Positions 1 through 5,252 of a stretch of DNA of 5,252 bases are shown here, piece after piece. The translations under genes were made by a program, and so were the position numbers. The notes beneath the pieces are model-generated. The model was not told where the DNA came from. It made no database searches and worked only from the letters and a program-made list of their open reading frames with translations. How positions within the stretch are numbered: the stretch's first letter is position 1; every line of letters starts with the position of its first letter. Source of the stretch: Halovenus sp. (GTDB lineage: Archaea > Halobacteriota > Halobacteria > Halobacteriales > Haloarculaceae); NCBI GenBank assembly GCA_028274925.1, contig JAQCNR010000061.1, positions 1-5,252 of the forward strand, in the 5' to 3' direction.

Positions 1-917
1 AGACGGTCGGGCACGCACACCCGAATCTCCGGCATAGCGACCACCGCTTTTCACACCCAGAGGACCTCGACTCCGTGGACGTGCTCTTTGCGGCGACGCC
101 CCACGGCGTCTCGATGGAGCGCATCGACCGCTTTCAGGAGGTTGCCGACACAGTTGTCGACCTCTCGGCTGATTTCCGTCTCTCTTCGGAATCACAGTAC
201 GACGAGTGGTACGACGGCCACGAGCGGCCGGAACTGCTCGAACAGTCGGTCTACGCGCTGCCCGAACTGAACCGCGAGGAACTGCCCGGTGCTGACCTGA
301 TTGCCGCCGGTGGCTGTAACGCCACCGCGACCATCGTTGGCTTGCTCCCGCTGGTCGAGGAGGGAATCCTCACCGGTGACGAGCAGATTGTGATTGACGT
401 GAAAGTTGGGTCGAGTGAAGGCGGCGCTGGCGGCGGTGAGGCCTCTTCGCATCCCGAGCGCTCGGGTGTCGTGCGACCGTACGCGCCGACGGGCCACCGC
501 CACGAGGCCGAAATCGAGGAGTTCCTCGGTCTCGATGTCTCGTTTACTGTCCACGCAGTCGATATGATTCGCGGCGCGTCGGCAACCTGCCACCTGTTCC
601 CCGACGAGCCAGTCTCGAACAGTGACCTCTGGAAGGCTTACCGCGGCCAGTACGCCGACGAACCGTTCGTCGACATCGTCGCCGGCGGGAGCGGCGTTTA
701 CCGCTACCCAGAGCCGAAATCTGTTGCCGGGTCGAACCGTGCAGAAGTTGGATTTGATGTTGATGCCGCAAACAGACGACTGGTCGTCTTCTCGGCCATC
801 GACAACATGATGAAAGGCTCGGCGGGACAGGCAGTCCACGCGGCCAACATCGCACTCGGACTCGAAGAGACGGCCGGCCTCGAACTCACCGGATTCCACC
901 CGGTTGGTGCGCCATGA
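1..917 (+). CDS. argC: ArgC/LysY-type [LysW]-glutamyl-phosphate (N-acetyl-gamma-glutamyl-phosphate) reductase, 5' partial
   Basis: The reading frame is open from base 3 to the TGA at 915-917, giving 304 visible residues. The family is usually about 340-350 residues, so roughly 40 N-terminal residues, including the Rossmann dinucleotide-binding glycine motif, lie outside the window. An in-frame GTG at 75 is not the start, because family-like sequence (HPNLR, visible residues 6-10) precedes it. FAATPHG is at about 29-35. The catalytic cysteine is C105 in GGCNATA, and the catalytic histidine lies in HRHEAEI (HRH at 165-167). The C-terminal DNMMKGSAGQAV segment is typical. Known of the family: NADPH-dependent reduction of the acyl phosphate to a semialdehyde in the cytoplasm. 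The VKVGSSEGG stretch and the operon context favour the carrier-protein (LysY-like) branch over the free N-acetyl branch; that is inference. The gene ends 10 bases before argB, and its stop overlaps the argB ribosome-binding site. Confidence 0.95.
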   Translation, partial: TVGHAHPNLRHSDHRFSHPEDLDSVDVLFAATPHGVSMERIDRFQEVADTVVDLSADFRLSSESQYDEWYDGHERPELLEQSVYALPELNREELPGADLIAAGGCNATATIVGLLPLVEEGILTGDEQIVIDVKVGSSEGGAGGGEASSHPERSGVVRPYAPTGHRHEAEIEEFLGLDVSFTVHAVDMIRGASATCHLFPDEPVSNSDLWKAYRGQYADEPFVDIVAGGSGVYRYPEPKSVAGSNRAEVGFDVDAANRRLVVFSAIDNMMKGSAGQAVHAANIALGLEETAGLELTGFHPVGAP

Positions 918-921
918 GGTG
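916..921 (+). promoter_or_regulatory. Ribosome-binding site of argB
   Basis: GAGGTG lies 6 bases before the GTG at 928 and overlaps the argC stop codon (915-917). It complements the archaeal 16S 3' end and decides between the GTG at 928 and the upstream in-frame TTG 904, GTG 907 and GTG 919, which would read through the site and overlap argC. Confidence 0.75.
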
Positions 922-927
922 GTTCGC

Positions 928-1818
928 GTGACGGTTGTGGTCAAGATTGGCGGCGCACGCGCAGTCGACCCTGCTGGTGCGCTCGCAGATATCGCAACCA
1001 TCGCCGAGGACGAAGATGTGGTCGTCACCCACGGCGGGTCGACGGCCGTCGACGACACGCTGGAACGACTCGGTATCGAACCGGAGTATGTCGAGACGCC
1101 GTCGGGCGTCGTTGGCCGATTTACCGACGAGGAGACGATGGACGTCTTCGAGATGGTCCTTCCCGGCCTGTTGAACACTGAGATGGTCGCCGCCCTCCAG
1201 AGCGAGGGCGTGGACGCTGTTGGCCTCTCCGGTGTCGACGGGAAACTGCTGCACGGTCCGCGAAAGTCAGCAGTGCGCGTGATGGAAGATGGCAAGCGAA
1301 AGATTCGCCGCGGTGACCACTCCGGGACCATCAAAGAAGTGAATACGGACCTGCTGGAGACGTTGCTCGACGCCGGGCACACACCAGTTGTGAGTCCGCC
1401 GATGGCCGGCGCAGACAGCGAGGCGCGGAGCGCCTCGGACAGTCGAGCGGCGGAGCCGCGAGACGAGGACGGTAACTCGATTATCACCGCAGTCAACACC
1501 GACGCCGACCGGACGGCGGCGACGCTTGCTGGCGAACTGGGTGCGCGACTCGTCTTGCTGACGGACGTGCCGGGCATCCTCGCAGACCCCGACGACGAGT
1601 CGACGCTCATCGAGTCCGTCTCGACACCGGCGGAGTTCGAGGGTCTCGAAGCGGCCGCCGAGGGCTTCATGGGTCGGAAAGTGATGGCAATCGAGGAAGC
1701 GCTGGCCGGCGGCGCGAGCGCAGCAATTGTTGCCGACGCGAACGCCGACAAGCCGATTACGAGCGCGCTTGACGGAGCCGGAACACACGTAACCGCGGAT
1801 GCATTAGAGGTGGAGTAA
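928..1818 (+). CDS. argB: ArgB/LysZ-type [LysW]-glutamate kinase (acetylglutamate kinase family)
   Basis: This 296-residue amino-acid-kinase-fold protein phosphorylates the side-chain carboxylate of carrier-bound glutamate using ATP (family knowledge), feeding ArgC. Starting at GTG 928 gives MTVVVKIGG, with phosphate-binding K6 and G8-G9. HGG is at 35-37 and the substrate-side arginine R64 lies in GRFTD. VNTDADR before the nucleotide region, LLTDVPGIL, and the C-terminal GFMGRKVMAIEEAL block are all family-like. RFTD after the glycine loop resembles LysZ-type rather than bacterial N-acetylglutamate kinases. Residues about 163-182 form a polar, low-complexity stretch encoded by two palindromes (see the repeat entry) and interrupt the loop between PPMAG and the VNTDADR segment; no known catalytic residue is disturbed. 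The stop is 2 bases before argD. The longer start at 904 was not used because conserved homology begins at 928 and the GAGGTG site lies directly before it. Confidence 0.93.
   Translation: MTVVVKIGGARAVDPAGALADIATIAEDEDVVVTHGGSTAVDDTLERLGIEPEYVETPSGVVGRFTDEETMDVFEMVLPGLLNTEMVAALQSEGVDAVGLSGVDGKLLHGPRKSAVRVMEDGKRKIRRGDHSGTIKEVNTDLLETLLDAGHTPVVSPPMAGADSEARSASDSRAAEPRDEDGNSIITAVNTDADRTAATLAGELGARLVLLTDVPGILADPDDESTLIESVSTPAEFEGLEAAAEGFMGRKVMAIEEALAGGASAAIVADANADKPITSALDGAGTHVTADALEVE
1414..1464 (+). repeat. Paired GC palindromes inserted in frame in argB
   Basis: Two inverted repeats sit back to back. The first is CGAGGCGC / GCGCCTCG (1419-1426 and 1430-1437), perfect over 8 bp with a GGA loop. 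The second is GTC-GA-GCGGC / GCCGC-GA-GAC (1442-1451 and 1455-1464), also with a GGA loop and a symmetric GA/GA internal mismatch. Each is preceded by GACAG (1414-1418 and 1438-1442). The stretch encodes Asp, Ser, Arg, Ala and Glu-rich residues 163-179 of ArgB, a region without family motifs. I infer a repeat-derived insertion kept in frame within a surface loop. It could also be a natural variable loop with biased codon use. Confidence 0.6.
1807..1812 (+). promoter_or_regulatory. Ribosome-binding site of argD
   Basis: GAGGTG inside the last codons of argB, 8 bases before the ATG at 1821. The arrangement implies that argD is translated by ribosomes finishing argB or re-initiating at the junction. 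Confidence 0.7.
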
Positions 1819-1820
1819 CA

Positions 1821-2948
1821 ATGAGTGGATTCATCTTTTCGGAGAAACCCATCGAACTTGTCGAAGGTGACGGGTCGTATGTCACCGACAGCAACGGCAC
1901 CGAGTATCTCGATATGGGCGCGAGTTACGCCTGTGTCCCGCTTGGTCACGGTCACGAGGCCGTCGACGAGGCAGTCCGGGACCAGTTCGACCGACTCACT
2001 TACGTCCAAGCCTCCTACCCGGTCGAAATTCGGACGAAGCTATACGAGTTGCTCGCCGAGACGGCCCCGAAGACTGTCGACAAGGTCTGGCTCTGCAACT
2101 CCGGAACGGAAGCCAACGAGGCAGCACTGAAGTTCGCCCGCTCGGCGACTGGCAACTCGAAAATCGTCTCGACGAAGCGTGGCTTCCACGGCCGGACGAT
2201 GGGCGCGCTCGCGACGACCTGGAAGGACAAGTACAAGAAACCCTACGAGCCGCTGATGGGCGACGTGGAGTTTGTCCCGTACGACGACGCCGAGGCGATG
2301 GCCGACGCCATCGACGACGACACTGCCGCGGTCATCGTCGAACCAGTCCAGGGAGAGGGCGGAATTAATCCTGCCCGCAAAGAGTTCCTCCAGCGGACGC
2401 GGGTCGAAACCGCGACGAGTGGCGCGGCACTCATCTTCGATGAAGTCCAGACTGGCATGGGTCGAACAGGCACACTGTGGGCCTCGGAGTGGGCCGACGT
2501 GGTGCCGGATATGATCACGAGCGCCAAGGGACTCGGCAACGGCCTGCCCGTCGGGGCAACGCTGTGCCGCGACTGGATTGCTGACAACTACGGCTCACAC
2601 GCCTCGACGTTCAGCGGTGGCCCGGTCATCTCGGCGGCCGCTCACGCCACCGTCTCGACCATCGTCGACGAGGAGATTCCCGCCCACGCTGACAAGATTG
2701 GTGAGTACATGCGCGCCGAACTCGAAGCCGAACTCGGCGACGACGTGCGCGATGTCCGCGGTGAAGGACTGATGATCGGTATCGAGGTCAAGCGCGGCGC
2801 AAACCGCATCCTGCGCGATTTAGCAATCGACCAGCAGTTGCTCGCGCTGCCGGCCGGCCGAACTGTGGTACGATTGCTTCCGCCGCTCACGTTGAGTGAG
2901 GACGAGGCTGACGAGGCAGTCGACGCACTGAGCGAGGTGATTGGCTGA
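1821..2948 (+). CDS. argD: ArgD/LysJ-type [LysW]-ornithine aminotransferase (class III, PLP)
   Basis: This 375-residue class III (ornithine/acetylornithine type) aminotransferase converts the carrier-bound glutamate semialdehyde to carrier-bound ornithine, with glutamate as the usual amino donor (family knowledge). Visible landmarks: LGHGH near the N-terminus; SGTEAN at 94-99 for PLP phosphate; F122-H123 in GFHGRT, stacking on the cofactor ring; D207 and Q210 in FDEVQTG, contacting the pyridine nitrogen and ring hydroxyl; and the Schiff-base lysine K236 in SAKGLGNGLP. The C-terminal VVRLLPPLT motif is also standard. Length and start fit the archaeal family, and the ATG has a clear GAGGTG site. 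No residue of the active site is missing. The sequence alone does not separate a purely arginine enzyme from a dual lysine/arginine one; the adjacent argF favours arginine. Confidence 0.95.
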   Translation: MSGFIFSEKPIELVEGDGSYVTDSNGTEYLDMGASYACVPLGHGHEAVDEAVRDQFDRLTYVQASYPVEIRTKLYELLAETAPKTVDKVWLCNSGTEANEAALKFARSATGNSKIVSTKRGFHGRTMGALATTWKDKYKKPYEPLMGDVEFVPYDDAEAMADAIDDDTAAVIVEPVQGEGGINPARKEFLQRTRVETATSGAALIFDEVQTGMGRTGTLWASEWADVVPDMITSAKGLGNGLPVGATLCRDWIADNYGSHASTFSGGPVISAAAHATVSTIVDEEIPAHADKIGEYMRAELEAELGDDVRDVRGEGLMIGIEVKRGANRILRDLAIDQQLLALPAGRTVVRLLPPLTLSEDEADEAVDALSEVIG

Positions 2949-2955
2949 TGTACTC

Positions 2956-2962
2956 GGAGGTG
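2956..2962 (+). promoter_or_regulatory. Ribosome-binding site of argE
   Basis: GGAGGTG, the best match of the operon to the archaeal anti-Shine-Dalgarno sequence, lies 5 bases before the ATG at 2968. It excludes the in-frame TTG at 2941, which would overlap argD and place this site inside the coding region. Confidence 0.8.
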
Positions 2963-2967
2963 CCAAG

Positions 2968-4017
2968 ATGAGCGTCATCCAGCAAAACGAAGCGCGTGAA
3001 CTGTTGACAAAGCTCGTCCGGATTCCCTCGGTGACGGGCAACGAGCGACCCTGTGCCCAGCAACTCGCCCGGTTTTTCGAGCGCCACGACCGGGAAGTCT
3101 GGGTCGACGATGTCGGAAATGTCCGCGCGCCAGCAGACGATACTGCGCTGTTGACTTCACATATCGACACGGTGCCGGGCGACATTCCGGTTCACATCGA
3201 GGAGGACAACGGCGACGAGATTCTCTGGGGTCGCGGAAGTGTCGACGCGAAAGGACCGCTGGCCTCGATGGCCGTCGCCGCTGTCCGAACCGGCGCAAGT
3301 TTCATCGGCGTCGTCGGCGAGGAAGTCGACTCCCGAGGCAGTCGATACGTCGTCAAAGACCGCGAGTCCGAGCCGGACTATCTAATCAACGGCGAGCCGT
3401 CCGGATGGGACGGTATCACCCTCGGTTACCGGGGACTGCTCGGTGGTACCTACGTAGGCACTTCTGAATCAGGCCACTCCTCACGGCCGGAGAACAACGC
3501 GATTCAGGACGCAATCGAGTGGTGGAATCGCGTCGACGAGGAGTTCGAGCACGACGAGTGGGTGCAGGTGTTCGAGCGCGTGACCTGCAAGCCGATTGAC
3601 TTCGACGGTGGCGTCTCCGACGACGGCCTCTCTGTCGAGGCGACGATGAACGTGCAGTTGCGAATTCCCCCCTCCTACGCTGTCGACGAGGTCCGAGAGA
3701 TTGCGGACGGCCACCTCGACGGCGGGACCGTCAACTGGCACGACAAGGTCGAACCGGTGATGGAGAGTGCACGGACACCAGTCGCGCGGGCGTTCCGGGC
3801 AGCGATTCGTCTGGAGGACGGCGACCCACGAATGCTGCGCAAAACCGGCACCAGCGACCAGAACGTCTTCGCTCACGCGTGGGATGTCGAAACCGTCTCC
3901 TACGGCCCGGGCAATTCAGACTTGGACCACTCGCCAAACGAACATCTCTCGATGGCCGAGTACGACAAGGCGGTGTCCGTACTCGAAACTGTCACCGAAC
4001 GCCTCCAAGACTCATGA
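2968..4017 (+). CDS. argE: ArgE/LysK-type [LysW]-ornithine hydrolase (M20 metallopeptidase family)
   Basis: This 349-residue M20-family zinc hydrolase is inferred to cleave the isopeptide-like bond between the carrier protein and ornithine, releasing free ornithine for ArgF. The visible metal and catalytic set is complete: H65 and D67 in SHIDTVPG; D93, the bridging aspartate, in GSVDAKGP; E118-E119 in GEEVDSRG (general base and metal ligand); E143 in NGEPSG; and H321 in DHSPNEH near the C-terminus. The short length and the GEPS and DHSPNE motifs resemble LysK rather than bacterial ArgE/DapE. The start is the ATG at 2968, which has GGAGGTG directly upstream, 19 bases after the argD stop. The stop overlaps the argF start in an ATGA arrangement. 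A general M20 acetylornithine deacetylase is the main alternative; context argues against it. Confidence 0.92.
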   Translation: MSVIQQNEARELLTKLVRIPSVTGNERPCAQQLARFFERHDREVWVDDVGNVRAPADDTALLTSHIDTVPGDIPVHIEEDNGDEILWGRGSVDAKGPLASMAVAAVRTGASFIGVVGEEVDSRGSRYVVKDRESEPDYLINGEPSGWDGITLGYRGLLGGTYVGTSESGHSSRPENNAIQDAIEWWNRVDEEFEHDEWVQVFERVTCKPIDFDGGVSDDGLSVEATMNVQLRIPPSYAVDEVREIADGHLDGGTVNWHDKVEPVMESARTPVARAFRAAIRLEDGDPRMLRKTGTSDQNVFAHAWDVETVSYGPGNSDLDHSPNEHLSMAEYDKAVSVLETVTERLQDS

Positions 4018-4907
4018 CCACCAACATCGTCGACGTTGACGACCTGACCGCCGCGCAAGTACAGGACGTGCTGTCACTCGCGGCCGAACTCAAGTCGGCA
4101 CAGCGGTCTAGCGCTGGCCAGCGGCCACTGGCCGACCAGACGCTGGCGATGATTTTCGAGAAGCCGTCGACCCGAACGCGGGTCTCCTTCGAGACGGGAA
4201 TGACACAACTGGGCGGCCACGCCATTTTCCTTGGCCCCGATGACATTCATCTGGGCCACGGCGAACCTATCAAAGACACAGCGAGAGCGGTCGCTCGCTA
4301 CGCTGATTTCATCATGGCGCGGGTATTCGACCACAGCGACGTGGTCGAACTCGCCGAGTACGCCACCGTGCCGGTCATCAACGGCCTGACTGACGACGCC
4401 CACCCATGCCAGACGCTGGCTGACCTGTTGACGATTCGCGAGCGCTTCGGCAGTTTCGATGTTGATGTCGCGTGGGTTGGCGACGGCAACAACGTCTGTC
4501 AGTCGTTCGTTGTGGGAGCAGCAATGACAGATATCGACCTGACTGTCGCCACACCGGAGGGGTACGGTATCGACGACGACGTTCGCGAGCGTGCGGCTGC
4601 GGTCGGGAACACGCCAGCGGAGACGGCAGACCCCGACGCAGCCATTGCTGACGCCGATATCGTCTACACCGACGTGTGGGTCAGTATGGGCCAGGAGGAC
4701 AAGCGTGAGCAGAAACTGGCCGACTTCGAGGGCTTTCAGTTGACGAGCGAGCGCGTCGGCGACCGGCCGGTGATGCACTGTCTGCCCGCCCACCGCGGCG
4801 AGGAGATTACCGACGAGGTGCTCGAAAGCGACAACGCAGTCGTCTGGGATCAGGCTGAGAATCGCCTGCACGCTCAGAAAGGGCTGTTGGCGTGGTTGTC
4901 AGAGTGA
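4014..4907 (+). CDS. argF: Ornithine carbamoyltransferase
   Basis: This 297-residue cytoplasmic enzyme joins ornithine and carbamoyl phosphate to give citrulline. The carbamoyl-phosphate site STRTR is at 52-56 and HPCQ at 130-133. WVGDGNNV marks the second domain, SMGQE (from S224) is the ornithine loop, and HCLPAHRG (H255, C256) is the signature that closes on the substrate. All hallmark residues are present and the length is normal. The ATG at 4014 shares ATGA with the argE stop (4015-4017). Unlike argB, argD and argE it has no GAGGTG-like site in the preceding 20 bases, so translation is probably coupled to argE. Its presence at the end of the cluster is the strongest sign that the pathway makes arginine rather than lysine. 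Its last 19 codons have a near-identical protein-level copy 182 bases downstream (see the pseudogene entry). Confidence 0.97.
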   Translation: MTTNIVDVDDLTAAQVQDVLSLAAELKSAQRSSAGQRPLADQTLAMIFEKPSTRTRVSFETGMTQLGGHAIFLGPDDIHLGHGEPIKDTARAVARYADFIMARVFDHSDVVELAEYATVPVINGLTDDAHPCQTLADLLTIRERFGSFDVDVAWVGDGNNVCQSFVVGAAMTDIDLTVATPEGYGIDDDVRERAAAVGNTPAETADPDAAIADADIVYTDVWVSMGQEDKREQKLADFEGFQLTSERVGDRPVMHCLPAHRGEEITDEVLESDNAVVWDQAENRLHAQKGLLAWLSE

Positions 4908-4917
4908 GGTGGATCAC

Positions 4918-4950
4918 TCGCCGTGAGCGTAGCGAACGGCGATGCTTTTT
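4918..4950 (+). terminator. Probable argF transcription terminator
   Basis: A perfect 7-bp inverted repeat, TCGCCGT (4918-4924) and ACGGCGA (4936-4942), has an 11-base loop and is followed 3 bases later by TTTTT (4946-4950). A second T5 follows at 4959-4963. It starts 10 bases after the argF stop. Archaeal termination depends mainly on the T-runs; the hairpin may add to it or protect the 3' end. Confidence 0.6.
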
Positions 4951-5024
4951 CGCCCACGTTTTTCAAGGAGAGGTTCCCGCAGCGAACGAAGTGAGCGAGG
5001 AGACCCGACGCTGAAAAAGGTGGC
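4946..5024 (+). repeat. T-rich/A-rich inverted-repeat module, copy 1
   Basis: The left edge, 4946-4974, matches 5151-5179 at 27 of 29 bases. The right edge, 5004-5024, matches 5198-5218 at 20 of 21. The middle (29 versus 18 bases) differs but keeps AGCGAAC (4981-4987). Its arms CCACGTTTTTC (4954-4964) and GAAAAAGGTGG (5013-5023) are complementary at 10 of 11 positions, so the module can fold as one long hairpin and shows a T5 on each strand. The function is unknown. A dispersed intergenic palindrome or a two-way terminator would both fit. Confidence 0.7.
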
Positions 5025-5029
5025 TGCCG

Positions 5030-5089
5030 GACCAGGCGGAGAATCGTCTGCACGCCCAGAAGGGATTGTTGGCGTGGTTGGCGGAGTAG
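5030..5089 (+). pseudogene. argF: Detached copy of the argF 3' end (last 19 codons plus stop)
   Basis: These 60 bases align without gaps to the end of argF (4848-4907), 49 of 60 identical. Read in the corresponding frame they give the same 19-residue C-terminus with one change (Ser to Ala at the penultimate residue), then TAG where argF has TGA. All seven other changed codons differ by one base and are synonymous. Homology stops sharply upstream of 5030, and that frame closes at the TGA at 5012-5014, so this is a non-functional remnant. The synonymous pattern indicates that it diverged while part of a working argF allele, not after being duplicated here. Confidence 0.88.
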
Positions 5090-5118
5090 TGCAAGCATCC
5101 GCCCCGGAGGCGCGGTTC

Positions 5119-5155
5119 ACTCACCCGAAGCCGGCGGCTGAGGGTGAGTATTTTT
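5119..5155 (+). terminator. Nested hairpin terminator after the argF remnant
   Basis: The outer arms ACTCACCC (5119-5126) and GGGTGAGT (5142-5149) pair perfectly over 8 bp. A symmetric GA/GA mismatch follows, then the inner arms AGCC (5129-5132) and GGCT (5136-5139) close a GGC loop. One base later comes TTTTT (5151-5155), and a second T5 is at 5164-5168. It is unrelated in sequence to the hairpin at 4918-4942 but sits in the same relation to an argF end (here 29 bases after the TAG) and to a repeat module. It is probably the original terminator of the allele that left the remnant. Confidence 0.65.
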
Positions 5156-5218
5156 CACCCACGTTTTTCGAGGAGAGGTGCTGAGCGGAGCGAACCACCC
5201 GACGATGAAAAAGGTGGC
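5151..5218 (+). repeat. T-rich/A-rich inverted-repeat module, copy 2
   Basis: Second copy of the module at 4946-5024, shorter by 11 bases in its centre. The arms CCACGTTTTTC (5159-5169) and GAAAAAGGTGG (5207-5217) are identical to those of copy 1. The centre contains AGCGAAC (5189-5195). The T-run at its left edge is shared with the preceding hairpin, as in copy 1. Confidence 0.7.
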
Positions 5219-5252
5219 AAGTGACAAATTTGTAAATTGGGCACAACGTTAT
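5219..5252. other. AT-rich edge, possible promoter region of the next gene
   Basis: 23 of 34 bases are A or T, in sharp contrast with the GC-rich remainder. It includes the palindrome CAAATTTG (5225-5232) and AACGTT (5245-5250). In haloarchaea such a drop often marks a promoter. Direction and target cannot be judged because the window ends here. No gene is seen. Confidence 0.3.

Noticed and set aside
904..927. Longer argB starting at TTG 904 or GTG 907/919
   Set aside because: Family similarity begins at GTG 928, and GAGGTG at 916-921 is correctly spaced for it.
192..2009. A 605-codon open frame on the minus strand across argC, argB and the start of argD
   Set aside because: It lies wholly opposite three well-recognised genes and has a low-complexity Ser/Arg/Ala composition with no family motif. 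Long antisense frames are common in GC-rich haloarchaeal genes because of codon bias.
2941..2967. Longer argE starting at TTG 2941
   Set aside because: It would overlap argD and put the near-perfect GGAGGTG inside the gene; ATG 2968 is the natural start.
4908..4917. GGTGGATCAC after the argF stop, resembling the 3' end of 16S rRNA
   Set aside because: Only a short match with no surrounding rRNA similarity; most likely chance.
4874..5120. Minus-strand frames of 74 and 68 codons opposite the argF end and 3' region
   Set aside because: They overlap argF coding sequence and repeats, lack initiation signals and have no recognisable domain.
4942..5184. An 80-codon plus-strand open frame in the 3' region
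   Set aside because: It runs through both repeat modules and reads the argF remnant in the wrong frame. The protein has no domain and is arginine/glycine/proline-rich, unlike the acidic neighbours. No ribosome-binding site was seen.
4848..5218. Simple recent tandem duplication of the argF end and its downstream region
   Set aside because: The hairpins between the repeated blocks are unrelated, and the tail differences are almost all synonymous, which does not fit a duplicate decaying in place.
4908..5252. Insertion sequence, tRNA gene or CRISPR array in the 3' region
   Set aside because: There is no transposase fragment, no cloverleaf with anticodon arm, and only two repeat copies with unequal spacing.

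Overview
The window is a compact, single-strand (+) arginine-biosynthesis operon from a haloarchaeon, followed by an unusual 345-base 3' region. The host call rests on three things: the GC-rich, aspartate/glutamate-rich proteins; GAGGTG/GGAGGTG ribosome-binding sites matching the archaeal 16S 3' end; and the argC-argB-argD-argE-argF order known from halophilic archaea. The genus cannot be told from the sequence.

Layout. 1-917 is argC, cut at its 5' end by the window edge. It is followed by argB (928-1818), argD (1821-2948), argE (2968-4017) and argF (4014-4907). Gaps are 10, 2 and 19 bases, and the last pair overlaps by 4, so the five genes are almost certainly one transcript. The first four proteins look like the LysY/LysZ/LysJ/LysK branch of their families, which works on substrates tethered to the small carrier protein LysW/ArgW. 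Together with argF they imply this route: carrier-bound glutamate is phosphorylated (ArgB), reduced (ArgC), transaminated to carrier-bound ornithine (ArgD), released as free ornithine (ArgE) and carbamoylated to citrulline (ArgF). The carrier and its ligase (argW, argX) would be expected just upstream, outside the window.

Inside argB, 1414-1464 is a pair of GC-rich perfect palindromes read in frame as a short polar, low-complexity peptide. It looks like an inserted repeat tolerated in a surface loop.

The 3' region (4908-5252) holds no convincing gene but is highly structured. In order it has: a hairpin plus T-run terminator for argF; a T-rich/A-rich inverted-repeat module; a second copy of the last 19 codons and stop of argF, differing almost only at synonymous positions; a second, unrelated nested hairpin plus T-run; a second copy of the module; and an AT-rich edge. 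The simplest reading is two alternative argF 3' ends, each with its own terminator and module, placed one after the other. That would be a recombination scar showing that the functional argF, and perhaps more of the operon, was replaced by a diverged allele. This is the most notable feature of the window.
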